Positions 20,329-29,910 of a DNA stretch of 64,000 nt are shown in pieces. Positions within the stretch are counted from its first letter, which is position 1, and each line of letters begins with the position of its first letter. Origin of the DNA: Acidobacteriota bacterium (GTDB lineage: Bacteria > Acidobacteriota > Terriglobia > UBA7540); assembly GCA_003165315.1 (NCBI GenBank), contig PLSX01000231.1:1-64000 (forward strand). The letters are read 5' to 3'. The position numbers and the translations under genes are program-made. Below the pieces are notes generated by a model. The model was not told where the DNA came from and did not search any database. It worked only from the letters and a program-made list of their open reading frames with translations.

Positions 20329-20457
20329 AAGTTTTCTGCGACAACAGCCTACATTTTCACCGTAGATGCGCAGAGGCAGTGAGGCTTGAAAGCAAAATCC
20401 CTTCACCTGCTTCCCAGCGCCTCTGCGGTGAAGAAAGTCTCTCACATCGTCTTCTGC

Positions 20458-21336
20458 CTACTGCCTGCTTTTCATCACCGCTGCCAATGCCCGAATAAAC
20501 TCCGGACTAGTTCCACAGCAGCCGCCCAAGAAGCTCGCGCCAGCCGCGAGTAAGGCCGGGGCATGCTGCGCAAAAGCTAGCGGCGCTGTCTGGTATTGGG
20601 TCCCGCCATCGACCAATTCCGGCAGTCCCGCATTGGGCTTCATCCAAATAGGTAGTGTGGTGGAGTCGTGCAATCGCTGGCAGAGGGCCGCATAGCTCTC
20701 AATGCCTTGCCCGCAGTTTGCCCCGATCACATCGGCGCCCACCTCGGTAAGTTCAGCCGCAGCCACTTCAGGGGTGGTTCCCATCATGGTGCGGTCAAGG
20801 TTCTTGCCCGAGTCATATGCCAGGGAGACGATCACCGGCAATCCCGTTGGACGCGCCGCCCGCACACAAACTTTCGCTTCCGCCAGATCGCTCATGGTCT
20901 CAAAAAGCAGGGCGTCGGCACCGGCATCGGCAAGTGCCTGTGCTTGTTCGGTGAAAGCTGCGAGCAGCTCCCCTTCACTGACCTCGCCCATCATCAGCAG
21001 CTTGCCGCTCGGTCCCATCGAGGCAAAAACGCAAGCGCGTCCACAGGCTGCACGGCGCGAAATTTCAACGCCTCGGAGGTTGATTTCCCGCAGTTTATCA
21101 GCCAGTCCGTGGCGTTCCAATGCCAGTCGGTTGGCACGGAAAGTATTGGTCAGGATCACCTGGCTGCCTGCTTCCACGTAAGCGCGGGCCACTGCCTCCA
21201 CGCCGTCCGGGTGCGTCAAGTTCCAATGGTCAGGGCATTCACCGGCTTCCAGACCACGCACCTGGAATTCTGTCCCCCAGGCGCCATCGGTGAGGACGGG
21301 GCCTTGCGAAATGAGTTGCTTGATAAAGGTGTGCAT
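20458..21336 (-). CDS. Homocysteine S-methyltransferase family protein (MetH N-terminal-like)
   Basis: VLTDGAWGTEFQ; GANCGQGIES; GASFLGGCCGTSPEFIRAL zinc motif. Confidence 0.9.
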   Translation of the reverse strand: MHTFIKQLISQGPVLTDGAWGTEFQVRGLEAGECPDHWNLTHPDGVEAVARAYVEAGSQVILTNTFRANRLALERHGLADKLREINLRGVEISRRAACGRACVFASMGPSGKLLMMGEVSEGELLAAFTEQAQALADAGADALLFETMSDLAEAKVCVRAARPTGLPVIVSLAYDSGKNLDRTMMGTTPEVAAAELTEVGADVIGANCGQGIESYAALCQRLHDSTTLPIWMKPNAGLPELVDGGTQYQTAPLAFAQHAPALLAAGASFLGGCCGTSPEFIRALAAVMKSRQ

Positions 21337-21342
21337 ATGATT

Positions 21343-21405
21343 TTGTCAATTTTCGACTGTCGATTAACGTTTGCCTATCGACAATCATCAATCGCCAATC
21401 GGCTT
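21343..21405. repeat. Degenerate heptamer array (ATCGACA-type)
   Basis: atcgaca atcatca atcgcca atcggct in period 7, preceded by inverted copies (tttcgactgtcgatta). Confidence 0.75.
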
Positions 21406-21407
21406 TT

Positions 21408-22280
21408 CTATGCCGCCTTACGCTCCACCAGAGCTGGACGACTCTGGATTGCGGGGGAGAGTTCACCCTTGAAACAGAAGGAATATGCTCCACCCACAAA
21501 CACCATCCCCCCCAAAATGTTGCCCAATGTCACCGGCAACAGATTCCAAATCAGGAATTGTGCCCAAGTCACTCCAGCACCCAGCATCATCCCCGCCGGC
21601 ACGATATACATGTTCGCCACGCTATGCTCAAACCCACACGCCACAAATGCCATGATGGGAAACCAAATCCCCAGAACTTTTCCTGTGGTGTTGTCCGCTG
21701 ACAATCCGAGCAGAATTGCCAGGTTCACGAGAAGGTTGCAGGCAATGCCCTTGGCGAATGCTGAACTTAGGCCGGCAACTCCCGCGGCGGCGTAAGGCAG
21801 AACCTTGGCCTGGGCCATCGCCACAGCACTCTGCCCGAAGACGCTGAGTTCGGCTGTGCCGTATTTACGGAAGGGCCCCCAGAACATCAAATAAGCCCAG
21901 AACAGGGAGCCGGCGAAGTTCCCGGCATAGACCCACAACCAGGCTGAGCCTACTTTCTTCCAGGTCGTCTTTCCCTGAAAAACGGCAACAGGAATCAACA
22001 TCGTGTCACTGGTAAAGAGCGACATGCCCGTAATGACGATGGCGACTAGACCTACGGGAAAGACGGCTCCCGAAACGAATGCCTTCATCCCAGGTCCCAG
22101 CGAAGCCTCCAGCCCGGTTGAGCAAACCGTGGCAAGAGTGGCTCCGGCGGCGATGAACGTGCCGCCCATGAACCCCCGCACCAGAAAGTTCGGAATGCCA
22201 AGGTCAGCTTTGTACCTGCCCGCGTCTCCGGCGAGATTCACAATTTCCGCAGGTTTAATGGCCATGTCGAATCCGTCCAC
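21408..22280 (-). CDS. Formate/nitrite transporter (FNT) family protein
   Basis: FLVRGFMGGTFIAAGATLA; FTSDTMLIPVA; GIACNLLVNLAI; GFEHSVANMYIVPAGM. Confidence 0.92.
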   Translation of the reverse strand: MDGFDMAIKPAEIVNLAGDAGRYKADLGIPNFLVRGFMGGTFIAAGATLATVCSTGLEASLGPGMKAFVSGAVFPVGLVAIVITGMSLFTSDTMLIPVAVFQGKTTWKKVGSAWLWVYAGNFAGSLFWAYLMFWGPFRKYGTAELSVFGQSAVAMAQAKVLPYAAAGVAGLSSAFAKGIACNLLVNLAILLGLSADNTTGKVLGIWFPIMAFVACGFEHSVANMYIVPAGMMLGAGVTWAQFLIWNLLPVTLGNILGGMVFVGGAYSFCFKGELSPAIQSRPALVERKAA

Positions 22281-22286
22281 TCGGAA

Positions 22287-22408
22287 AGTGACGAGTCACA
22301 TGTGACAATTGACGAGCCAGCGAGAACCGAAATCGAAAGGCATTGATGGATAATGACGTCAAGTTCCCCAAATGGGTTACCTCTTGCTCGTCACTCGTCA
22401 CTGTTCTT
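22287..22408. repeat. Degenerate heptamer array, inverted (GTGACGA/TCGTCAC-type)
   Basis: agtgacgagtcacatgtgacaattgacgagc at left; cttgctcgtcactcgtcact at right. Confidence 0.7.
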
Positions 22409-23224
22409 CTACGCCGCGGTTGGCAACTCCAATTTACCTTCGCGGAAAGCCCGGAGATAATTCGCGCAATACTCGTCGCGGCCCAGCAGAGCCTCAGCAG
22501 CGCGGATATTAGCCATCAATTGCGTATCGCAGGGATCCACAATGCCGGCATCGAGGCCTCGCGCCATTAACAGAACGGCGAAGGTCTCATTCAAGAGTTT
22601 GCGAAGGGGAAGCCCGAATGACACATTGCTGATGCCGGCGCTGGCGTGAATTCCAGGATAACGTGAAGTGATCTCGCCCACGGCGTCCAACAGCCCCTTG
22701 CCGTGCTCGGGGCCGGTGCTGACTGGCAGCACGCATCCATCCACGTAAATATCGTCGAGCACGTATCCGTCCTTTGTCAGCAGGTCTACGAGGTGGCTGG
22801 CGTGCGCCACGCGCTCTTCGGCGGTGTTGGGTGGACCCGACTCGCCGAGGCAGAGGGCGATGATCTTGGGCTTGAATTCCTTCAGCACGGGCATCAGGGC
22901 GGCGATGCGCGCCGGTTCATTGGTGATGGAATTAATCATTGCGCGTTGCTTGCAGAGCGGTAACGCCTTGCGCAGGGCTTCCGGGTCGGCACTATCGAGG
23001 CAGAGAGGGACAGAGACCGTCTCCTGCACAATGTTCACCAACCATGGCAGAACTTCCATTTCCTGCCCAGGCAGACCGCCATTAACGTCGAGCATGTCAG
23101 CACCAGCCTTAACCTGCCTGAGGGCGATTTCCTTGAAAAACTCCACATCGCGTGCCGCAGCAGCGGCTCCGACTTTCTTACGAGTACAATTGATGAGTTC
23201 ACCGATAATAAGCATAAGAGTCAA
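22409..23224 (-). CDS. Methyltetrahydrofolate:corrinoid methyltransferase-like pterin-binding protein (AcsE-like)
   Basis: LIIGELINCTRKKVGAA; QVKAGADMLDVNGGLPGQE; VPLCLDSADPEALRKAL; MINSITNEPAR. Confidence 0.85.
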   Translation of the reverse strand: MTLMLIIGELINCTRKKVGAAAAARDVEFFKEIALRQVKAGADMLDVNGGLPGQEMEVLPWLVNIVQETVSVPLCLDSADPEALRKALPLCKQRAMINSITNEPARIAALMPVLKEFKPKIIALCLGESGPPNTAEERVAHASHLVDLLTKDGYVLDDIYVDGCVLPVSTGPEHGKGLLDAVGEITSRYPGIHASAGISNVSFGLPLRKLLNETFAVLLMARGLDAGIVDPCDTQLMANIRAAEALLGRDEYCANYLRAFREGKLELPTAA

Positions 23225-24804
23225 CTCCCTTTAGTTTCGCTTTCAGCCGCAGTTTGCAGCTCGATTCTTTTGCTGAGATTGTCGATTCCTACAAATCGAT
23301 TGGCTAGCGCGTTGGTACCATCAAGTGCCCAGTCGCGCGGCGGAATCAGCTTGTGGGCGAACTTTTGAGGATTGTCGCCCATGGCCAACGCACCCTTATA
23401 AATCACATTCCAAATACAGGCCTGGTCGGGTCGAGCCTCGCAGTTGCCATCGATGCGCGAGCCACCACAGGGACCATTGCGCAGCTCCTTATAGCACCAG
23501 CGCATGGAGCAGCCGGCGTAGTCCAGATGGTCTTGCAGGCAGTCTCCGCAGCCTTTGCAGCCCACTGTTGCCTGCCGATAGAGGCTGGATGGACCCAGCA
23601 GTCTGTACCACAAACCATGCCGCCAGGAATTGGGTTTGCCGTTGGTCTTTAGGTGAGCACCGAAAAATCGCGCGCCCCAGGAACCATCGGCGATGAAGTT
23701 CCGGTGAACCTGTTTGGAAACCCACTGCGAAACCGTGGCGTGCGGTTTGTTGCTGTTGAGTTGGTATTTCCCGCTGCCATCGCTCAAGCCATCTTTGCCC
23801 TCGGGCAAGAGATAAAATTCCTCAGATATGGGTAGGACCAATTCGTCTAAATGATTTGGCCAAGCGCGTCCAATGGTCTGGGCTCGCACGGATATGGTCA
23901 TGAAATCCTTGTGCGAGAGGTTGAAGCCGCCGATGTGCGCCCCGGCAAATCCCAGATCTTTCGCCGCCGCCACCATGAGTGCCGCGCGCTCGAGCCTTTC
24001 GGGCTTTTTTTCCTTTTCGAGACGCTGAATGAGTTCGTTCGGAATCACGCAGCCGGCCACTTCCCCCGCCTGCATCATCTGTGCGATCTTCGCCGTGGGG
24101 ACGTAGACGTTGGCGAGTACGGGAATGTGCCCCAAACCTTCGCGGTCCATGTACTGCTTCAGTTCATAGAGCTTGCGCAGGTTGTATCCCAGTTGGGTGA
24201 TGATGTACTTGGCCCCCGCGCCGATCTTCAGTTGCAGTTTATAAAACTGCATCATCTGGTCGGCCTCGTGAACCTTGTAAGGGTTCACCACCGCGCCAGC
24301 GAAGAAATCGAAAGGCGAGCTATGGACGGTGCGTGGCCCCAGGTTGTACTCAATCCCCTTGCGCATCGCTTCGAGCAGCCAGACGATGAGGACGGAATCC
24401 AGGTCGTAAACGGGTTTGGCCTTCCCGGCAAACCCCTCTTTCTGGGCGTCACCCGTCAAAGCGAGGACGTTTTCCACGCCCATGCGCGCCAGGGCATGCA
24501 GGCGGCTTTCCAAGGCGGACCGGTTTCCATCCTTGCCGGTGAGGTGCGCGATCGGCGTCAGGCCCTTTTCCCGGATGTTCGCAACAAAAGACTCGGGCGG
24601 CAGCGCGGGATTGCCACCCGGCAGGTCGGTAACGCTAATCACCTTGATGCCATTGGGCTCAGCGGCGGCTTCTTTAACGAAGGTTTCCGCCTCGGTAACA
24701 TTGTGGTCCCGGCCGAGGACCAGCTCCGCGGTGCAAAAGAACTCTTTCTTCTCCAACGCCTGGCGCAGATGGTTCACTGACTCGGATTGATTGTTCTCTA
24801 CCAT
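23221..24804 (-). CDS. Methylenetetrahydrofolate reductase fused to MetV-like C-terminal Cys-rich domain
   Basis: N-terminal MetF-like TIM barrel (ISVTDLPGGNPALPPES...LALTGDAQKEGF); C-terminal CKGCGDCLQDHLDYAGCSMRWCYKELRNGPCGGSRIDGNCE. Confidence 0.88.
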   Translation of the reverse strand: MVENNQSESVNHLRQALEKKEFFCTAELVLGRDHNVTEAETFVKEAAAEPNGIKVISVTDLPGGNPALPPESFVANIREKGLTPIAHLTGKDGNRSALESRLHALARMGVENVLALTGDAQKEGFAGKAKPVYDLDSVLIVWLLEAMRKGIEYNLGPRTVHSSPFDFFAGAVVNPYKVHEADQMMQFYKLQLKIGAGAKYIITQLGYNLRKLYELKQYMDREGLGHIPVLANVYVPTAKIAQMMQAGEVAGCVIPNELIQRLEKEKKPERLERAALMVAAAKDLGFAGAHIGGFNLSHKDFMTISVRAQTIGRAWPNHLDELVLPISEEFYLLPEGKDGLSDGSGKYQLNSNKPHATVSQWVSKQVHRNFIADGSWGARFFGAHLKTNGKPNSWRHGLWYRLLGPSSLYRQATVGCKGCGDCLQDHLDYAGCSMRWCYKELRNGPCGGSRIDGNCEARPDQACIWNVIYKGALAMGDNPQKFAHKLIPPRDWALDGTNALANRFVGIDNLSKRIELQTAAESETKGS

Positions 24805-24814
24805 CTATTTCTCC

Positions 24815-25029
24815 TTACGAGTGACGAGCGGCAAGTAACGAGCAGGCGGGGCATCATTCTCTCTGCCAGTGACAAGTGACAAGTGACGAGCAAACGTAAC
24901 AACCCATTTTCAGTCGAGAGCACCGTAAATGTTGTTTGCTCGTTACTTGTCATTCGTCACTGCTTTTTCCGCTTGCTTGTCACTCATCACTTGTCACTGC
25001 TTTTCCGCCTGCATGTCAGGCGTCACTTA
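24815..25029. repeat. Paired degenerate heptamer arrays in inverted orientation (GTGACAA / TTGTCAC)
   Basis: cagtgac aagtgac aagtgac gagcaaa at 24867-24894; gtttgct cgttact tgtcatt cgtcact ... cttgtca ctcatca cttgtca at 24934 onward. Confidence 0.85.
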
Positions 25030-25109
25030 AGGAACCCTCACCCCGCCTTCGGCGCCCACCTCCCGCCGGGGCGGGAGACGGGACGGGGAGAATGGGGGGG
25101 TGCTCGAAA

Positions 25110-25145
25110 CCCACGGCTTACGCCATGGGCTACATTATGACGCCC
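25110..25145 (+). repeat. Dispersed repeat copy 1 (CCCACGGCTTnCGCCnTGGGC...)
   Basis: 31/36 identity with 28165-28200 by eye. Confidence 0.8.
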
Positions 25146-25260
25146 CGATGCATCGGGGCTGACTTCGGCACCCGACTTCCGACTCAAAACACTCGCTTCA
25201 CGCATGCTCGTCAATCGCTTTTTCCACTTGCTTGTCACTTGTCACTTTTCACATGCCACT

Positions 25261-25716
25261 CTAAGCAGCAGGCCGCGATTGGCGATCCTCGTCCCAGGCA
25301 ACTGAGGAGAGATAGGTCCTCACCAGCCGCTGGCCCACCATGGCGGCAAGGTTCCTGAAAAAATTCATCCCACTTCGAGGATCCTCCGCCAAAATTCCCT
25401 CCAATTGCTGTTTCGCGATGCGGGTGACTCGCGTATCTGTCATGCATTCCGCAGAGGCGGTATATGTGGCGTTTCCCACTAGACTGGACCAACCAATGAC
25501 GTCGCCCACGGAACTGGCCACGTGCGCAAGTAAAAGTCTTCGGCCGGCACTGAGCCGAATGCGGCCCTGATTGAGAATGTAAAAGTTCGCAGCAGCCTCA
25601 TTCTCGTGAAATATACATTCACCCGGCCCGTACGATAACTCACACCCAAGTTCCAGGATTTTCTTGCGAGTCTCGGCGCTGAGGTCGTGAAAGAGATATT
25701 CTGATTCGCCGTACAT
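25261..25716 (-). CDS. Cyclic nucleotide-binding (Crp-like) sensor domain protein without an apparent HTH
   Basis: CELSYGPGECIFHENEAAANFYILNQGRIRL...GDVIGWSSLV; 151 aa, ends after the C-helix region. Confidence 0.8.
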   Translation of the reverse strand: MYGESEYLFHDLSAETRKKILELGCELSYGPGECIFHENEAAANFYILNQGRIRLSAGRRLLLAHVASSVGDVIGWSSLVGNATYTASAECMTDTRVTRIAKQQLEGILAEDPRSGMNFFRNLAAMVGQRLVRTYLSSVAWDEDRQSRPAA

Positions 25717-25738
25717 TGATTGCTCCTATACAAAAAAG

Positions 25739-25897
25739 TAGACAAGTGACGAGTGCCAAGTGACGAGCAAGCAAACCATCACTCCAGCTTCCGTCGCCAT
25801 CCCGTCTCGTGCTATCATATGCAAATCACCCATAACCGAACCCATGTTCGCTCGTCACTCGCCACTGGATTTACGCTTGCTCGTCACTCGTCACTCT
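25739..25897. repeat. Paired degenerate heptamer arrays (GTGACGA / TCGTCAC) between the cNMP-binding gene and fhs
   Basis: gacaagt gacgagt gccaagt gacgagc aagcaaa; cttgctc gtcactc gtcactc. Confidence 0.8.
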
Positions 25898-25898
25898 T

Positions 25899-27662
25899 CT
25901 AGAAAAGTCCGCTGACTTTTCCCGTTTTGACATCCACATCGATCTTGCGAAAACCGGGATTGGAAGAGGTTCCCGGCATCAGGCTTATGGTTCCTGCGCA
26001 CGGGCAAAGGAACTTAGCCCCTGAGTAGACCAACACATCACGAATCGGCAGCACCCATCCCTTGGGAACACCCTTGAGCGTTGGGTCGTGGCTCAAGCTC
26101 AAATGCGTCTTCACCATCATCGTGGCGAAATCAGCGAACTTAGGATCCGCTTCGAGTTGTTTAGCTTTGGCCTCCGCCTCGGGAGTCCAGGACGCGCCGT
26201 CAGCTCCATAAACCTCTTTGGCGATCACTTCCACGCGGTCGCGCAGTTTCATTTCGGCGGGGTACAAATACTTGAAGTGGACCTCTTCCTTGCAGGCGTC
26301 GAGCACCGCGTCGGCCAACTCCAAAGCTCCCTCGCCACCTTTGGCCCAGTGCTGGGAAGCCGCGCAGCGCGCTCCCGCGGCTTCAACCGCTCGCTTGATT
26401 AACGCAATTTCTTCTTTCGTGTCAGTATGAAACTCGTTGATGCAAACCACGGGATTGATTCCCGACCGCCGAATGATCCCAAGATGATGCAGCAGGTTGG
26501 GGAGGCCTTGCTCCAGTAGTTTCAGGTTCTCTTTAGTGTACTCTTCGGCGAGGGGTATTCCGGGAGCGACGCGCGGGCCACCTCCGTGCATCTTCAAGGC
26601 TCGAATCGTGGTAGTAAGGACAGAGACGTTAGGCTTCAGGCCACTGCAACGACATTTCACGTTCCAGAATTTCTCAAAGCCGATATCCGCCGCGAAGCCG
26701 CTCTCCGTGACGTGATAATCGAACATCTTCAGGCCCAGGCGGTCTCCGATGATGCTGGATTGCCCCACGGCGATGTTGGCGAACGGCCCGGCATGCACCA
26801 TGCAGGGCTGATATTCCGCCGTGCTGCACAATGTTGGGTTGATGGTATTACGCATCCAAGCGGCCATGGCCCCGGCCACTTCCAAGTCACTGGTGGTTAA
26901 AGGTTTACCCTGCTTGTCATAGGCAACAGTAATCTCCCCCAGGCGCTTGCGCAGGTCAGCCAGGTCCGTAACGATGGCCAGAATCGCCATCAGTTCGGAA
27001 CTCACCGTGATGGCAAACTTCGATTGCATCAGGTAGCCATCCTGCCAGCCACCGATGCCGATCAAAATATTGCGCATAGCCTGGGCGCAATAATCGATGA
27101 CCCACCCCATCTCCACGCGAGTGGGGTCAACGTCCAAACGCCGCATTTTGCTGAGCTTAGCCAGTTGCTCATCGCCATAATTCCGTTCGTGCTGCATCCG
27201 CGCGGTGAGCGCCACCATGGCCAGGTTGTGGGCGTTGGCGATGTCGTTGATGTCACCGGTGAGGCCTAGTGAAAACTCTGTCATGGGGATCAGCAGTGCA
27301 TTCCCGCCACCGGCGGCGGTCCCCTTCACATTCATGGTGGGTCCACCGGAAGGTTGCCGCAGGCAGCCGCCTGCATTTTTGCCCCGCTTGCCCAAACCCT
27401 GCATCAAACCCAAAGAGGTTGTGCTTTTTCCCTCACCTAGGGGGGTGGGGGTTATGGCCGTCACTTCGATATATTTCCCGTCCGGGCGGCTGCTGAGGCG
27501 GTCTATGATCTTGAGAAAATCCAGCTTAGCCAGGCGACCCATAGGGATAACTTCATCTTGTTGAAGCCCTAATCGGTCCTGCCAATCCCGAGCACTCGGC
27601 ATGTTTAACTCTGCAGCCTCGGAAATCTGCCAATCCTGCATCTGGGTTGCGTCGTACGCCAT
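25899..27662 (-). CDS. fhs: Formate-tetrahydrofolate ligase
   Basis: [54 protein letters not shown]; full length ~587 aa. Confidence 0.96.
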   Translation of the reverse strand: MAYDATQMQDWQISEAAELNMPSARDWQDRLGLQQDEVIPMGRLAKLDFLKIIDRLSSRPDGKYIEVTAITPTPLGEGKSTTSLGLMQGLGKRGKNAGGCLRQPSGGPTMNVKGTAAGGGNALLIPMTEFSLGLTGDINDIANAHNLAMVALTARMQHERNYGDEQLAKLSKMRRLDVDPTRVEMGWVIDYCAQAMRNILIGIGGWQDGYLMQSKFAITVSSELMAILAIVTDLADLRKRLGEITVAYDKQGKPLTTSDLEVAGAMAAWMRNTINPTLCSTAEYQPCMVHAGPFANIAVGQSSIIGDRLGLKMFDYHVTESGFAADIGFEKFWNVKCRCSGLKPNVSVLTTTIRALKMHGGGPRVAPGIPLAEEYTKENLKLLEQGLPNLLHHLGIIRRSGINPVVCINEFHTDTKEEIALIKRAVEAAGARCAASQHWAKGGEGALELADAVLDACKEEVHFKYLYPAEMKLRDRVEVIAKEVYGADGASWTPEAEAKAKQLEADPKFADFATMMVKTHLSLSHDPTLKGVPKGWVLPIRDVLVYSGAKFLCPCAGTISLMPGTSSNPGFRKIDVDVKTGKVSGLF

Positions 27663-28164
27663 CGCTCGGTTCCCCCCGATTTCTTGGTACAGTCAAGCTA
27701 TTAAAGCACTTGCGGTGCCATTCTTGGGAATATGTGCAAAAAGTCCATTCCCTTTTCAGGATTGAAACTATGCCGCACATGGGCCATGCCCCCGTGTGGC
27801 AGAGGACAAGGCATCGCAGTTGCCTTGGCAATGCCGTAATGGAAAGTAAAGGCGAAAACGGCAAGTGTCAAAGGGAAAATTGGTGGACCCGCCGAAGCTG
27901 AGTGAAAGACTCAATAATAACGGTAAGCCCTTAGGGGGCGCGAGAATTCAGCCCAGGCCAACGGCCTACAAGCGCGAACTAAAGCAGATTGCATTGTCCA
28001 AAGCTGCGCAGCGGCAATATATGGTGGCCCATGAGGCAAGCCGCGGGATTACGCGTCTCAGCGGGTTTTGCGAGTCTCTTGATTGGCGACAGAAAAATCC
28101 TGCTCGTTCGGTTGCAATGATGTCGCCCCTATCGGGGTTTGCGCAGTATCCCCCTGTTCGCTCT

Positions 28165-28200
28165 CCCACGGCTTTCGCCGTGGGCCACATTACGGCGCCC
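28165..28200 (+). repeat. Dispersed repeat copy 2 (CCCACGGCTTnCGCCnTGGGC...)
   Basis: 31/36 identity with 25110-25145; followed by palindromic atggccatcctggccat. Confidence 0.8.
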
Positions 28201-28620
28201 GGTGGGACGGGCTAGTGGGGTCATTTGCTGTGCCATGGCCATCCTGGCCATGCACGGGCACGGGCAGGACGCCCGTGGCACTTCCGGATGATATCGCTAC
28301 CGGTGCGGGTTGGTCGGATTTTCGGCAACCCAATTGCAAAACGATTTGTGAGCTGGAACAAAATGACTCAGTTGCCCCAAAGCAGTTTACTTAGCTATTC
28401 TAAGTACTTCAGTGGAAGCGCCTCCATCGGTTGCACACCTGAAGTAATACGGGGCAGTTTTTGCAGACTTTCCCCTCACAAAAATAGCTGCGCGAAGAAG
28501 GGGTTGCTTCCTTCTGACGCAAGGCTTACGCTTCCTAGAAAAAAGCGTACCTAGAGACCGTAAGCACTTCACCACTTACGGAATTGCCCAGGGATACTTT
28601 AAGCGAAGGAATGAATTACT

Positions 28621-29838
28621 ATGAGCCTCAGCCAACTTGCCAAATCCATTAATGAGTCACCCACACTAAAGCTGAATGAAACCGCCGCCCTGCTGCGAGA
28701 GAAGGGCGAGCCCGTAATTCATCTGGGCGGGGGAGAGCCAAAAAGCAAAGCTCCCATCGATGCCATTATTAATTGCACCTCTTTGTTGAACACTGGCGAA
28801 GTGCGCTACACGCCGCCGGACGGAATTCCCGCCTTAAAGAAGTCGGTGATTCGCTACACGGAAGAGCACTATCACAAGGTCGTCACGGCGGACAACGTTC
28901 TCTGCTCGGGCGGCGCCAAGCAGGCGTTAATGGTCTTGCTCCATGCGATTCTGGACCCCAAGGAAGAAGTGATTTTTCCCGCACCCTATTGGGTGAGTTA
29001 TCCGGAGATGGTGAAACTTGCGGGCGGCGTACCAGTGCCGGTGACTGCTGAGGACGGCACGTTCTACCCCTCGGTCAAGGAAATAACGGATGCCGTGGGT
29101 TCTTACACCAAGGCGATCATTCTCAACAGCCCCAATAATCCCTCCGGCGCCATGTACTCCCGCGATTTCGTGGCGGAGATTGTGGACTTCTGCGAGAAGA
29201 AGAGCATTTACCTGATCATGGACGACATTTACAACCGCCTGGTGTTCGAAGGCAAGAACGCGCCCATCTGTTACGACTTTGCCCGCACGCCGCTGGAGCA
29301 ATCCAAGCTGGTGGTGATCAACGGAGTCTCCAAAATGTACGCCATGACGGGATTCCGCATCGGTTGGGCCGTGGCCAACAGTGAATTGACGGAAGCGATG
29401 GGGAACATCCAATCGCAGCAAACCTCCGGCCCCGCCGCGCCATCGCAATGGGCCGCTGTAGGAGCATTAAACGGTGTGCAGTCCTCCGTGGAAGCCTTGC
29501 GCATGACGCTGGAGAACAATCGCAACGTCATGCTGGAACGCCTCGAAGCTATTCCCGGCGTCAAGGTGACGAAGCCCGAAGGCACATTCTACTGTTTCCC
29601 CGATTTCAGCGCCTACATGAAGGATTCGCAAAAGTTGGCTAATTTCCTGCTTCAGAAAGTGCGTGTGGTGTCGGTACCGGGCAAGGAATTCGGCTTCGAG
29701 GGCCATTTGCGCCTCAGCTACTGCGGCACGATGAAGGACATTACCGAAGGGCTGGAACGCATTCAGTGGGCGCTGGACCCCAACTCCGCCAACGAGCTTT
29801 ATTTGGGGGATAGGAAATTGGTGAGGGATTGGCTGTAA
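28621..29838 (+). CDS. Pyridoxal-phosphate aminotransferase, class I (aspartate aminotransferase-like)
   Basis: LGGGEPKSKAP; NSPNNPSGAMYSRD; NGVSKMYAMTGFRIGW PLP-lysine motif. Confidence 0.93.
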   Translation: MSLSQLAKSINESPTLKLNETAALLREKGEPVIHLGGGEPKSKAPIDAIINCTSLLNTGEVRYTPPDGIPALKKSVIRYTEEHYHKVVTADNVLCSGGAKQALMVLLHAILDPKEEVIFPAPYWVSYPEMVKLAGGVPVPVTAEDGTFYPSVKEITDAVGSYTKAIILNSPNNPSGAMYSRDFVAEIVDFCEKKSIYLIMDDIYNRLVFEGKNAPICYDFARTPLEQSKLVVINGVSKMYAMTGFRIGWAVANSELTEAMGNIQSQQTSGPAAPSQWAAVGALNGVQSSVEALRMTLENNRNVMLERLEAIPGVKVTKPEGTFYCFPDFSAYMKDSQKLANFLLQKVRVVSVPGKEFGFEGHLRLSYCGTMKDITEGLERIQWALDPNSANELYLGDRKLVRDWL

Positions 29839-29910
29839 AGAAAGTGGTCAGCTTTCGGCAATCAGCTAAAAGCTGCGCCGTTCGTTTTGGGTTCGCAGTG
29901 AGGAAGAATC

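Noticed and set aside
24815-25029. Heptamer arrays considered as a CRISPR array
   Set aside because: Units are 7 nt with no spacers, are inverted, and no cas genes are present in the window.
27807-27827. Hairpin caaggca-tcgcagt-tgccttg upstream of fhs considered as a cobalamin or THF riboswitch
   Set aside because: A short 7-bp stem only; no B12-box or THF riboswitch core sequence could be recognised by eye.
28558-28581. Hairpin ccgtaag...cttacgg just upstream of the aminotransferase as a regulatory site
   Set aside because: Only a 7-bp stem with no associated motif; insufficient to call a regulatory element.
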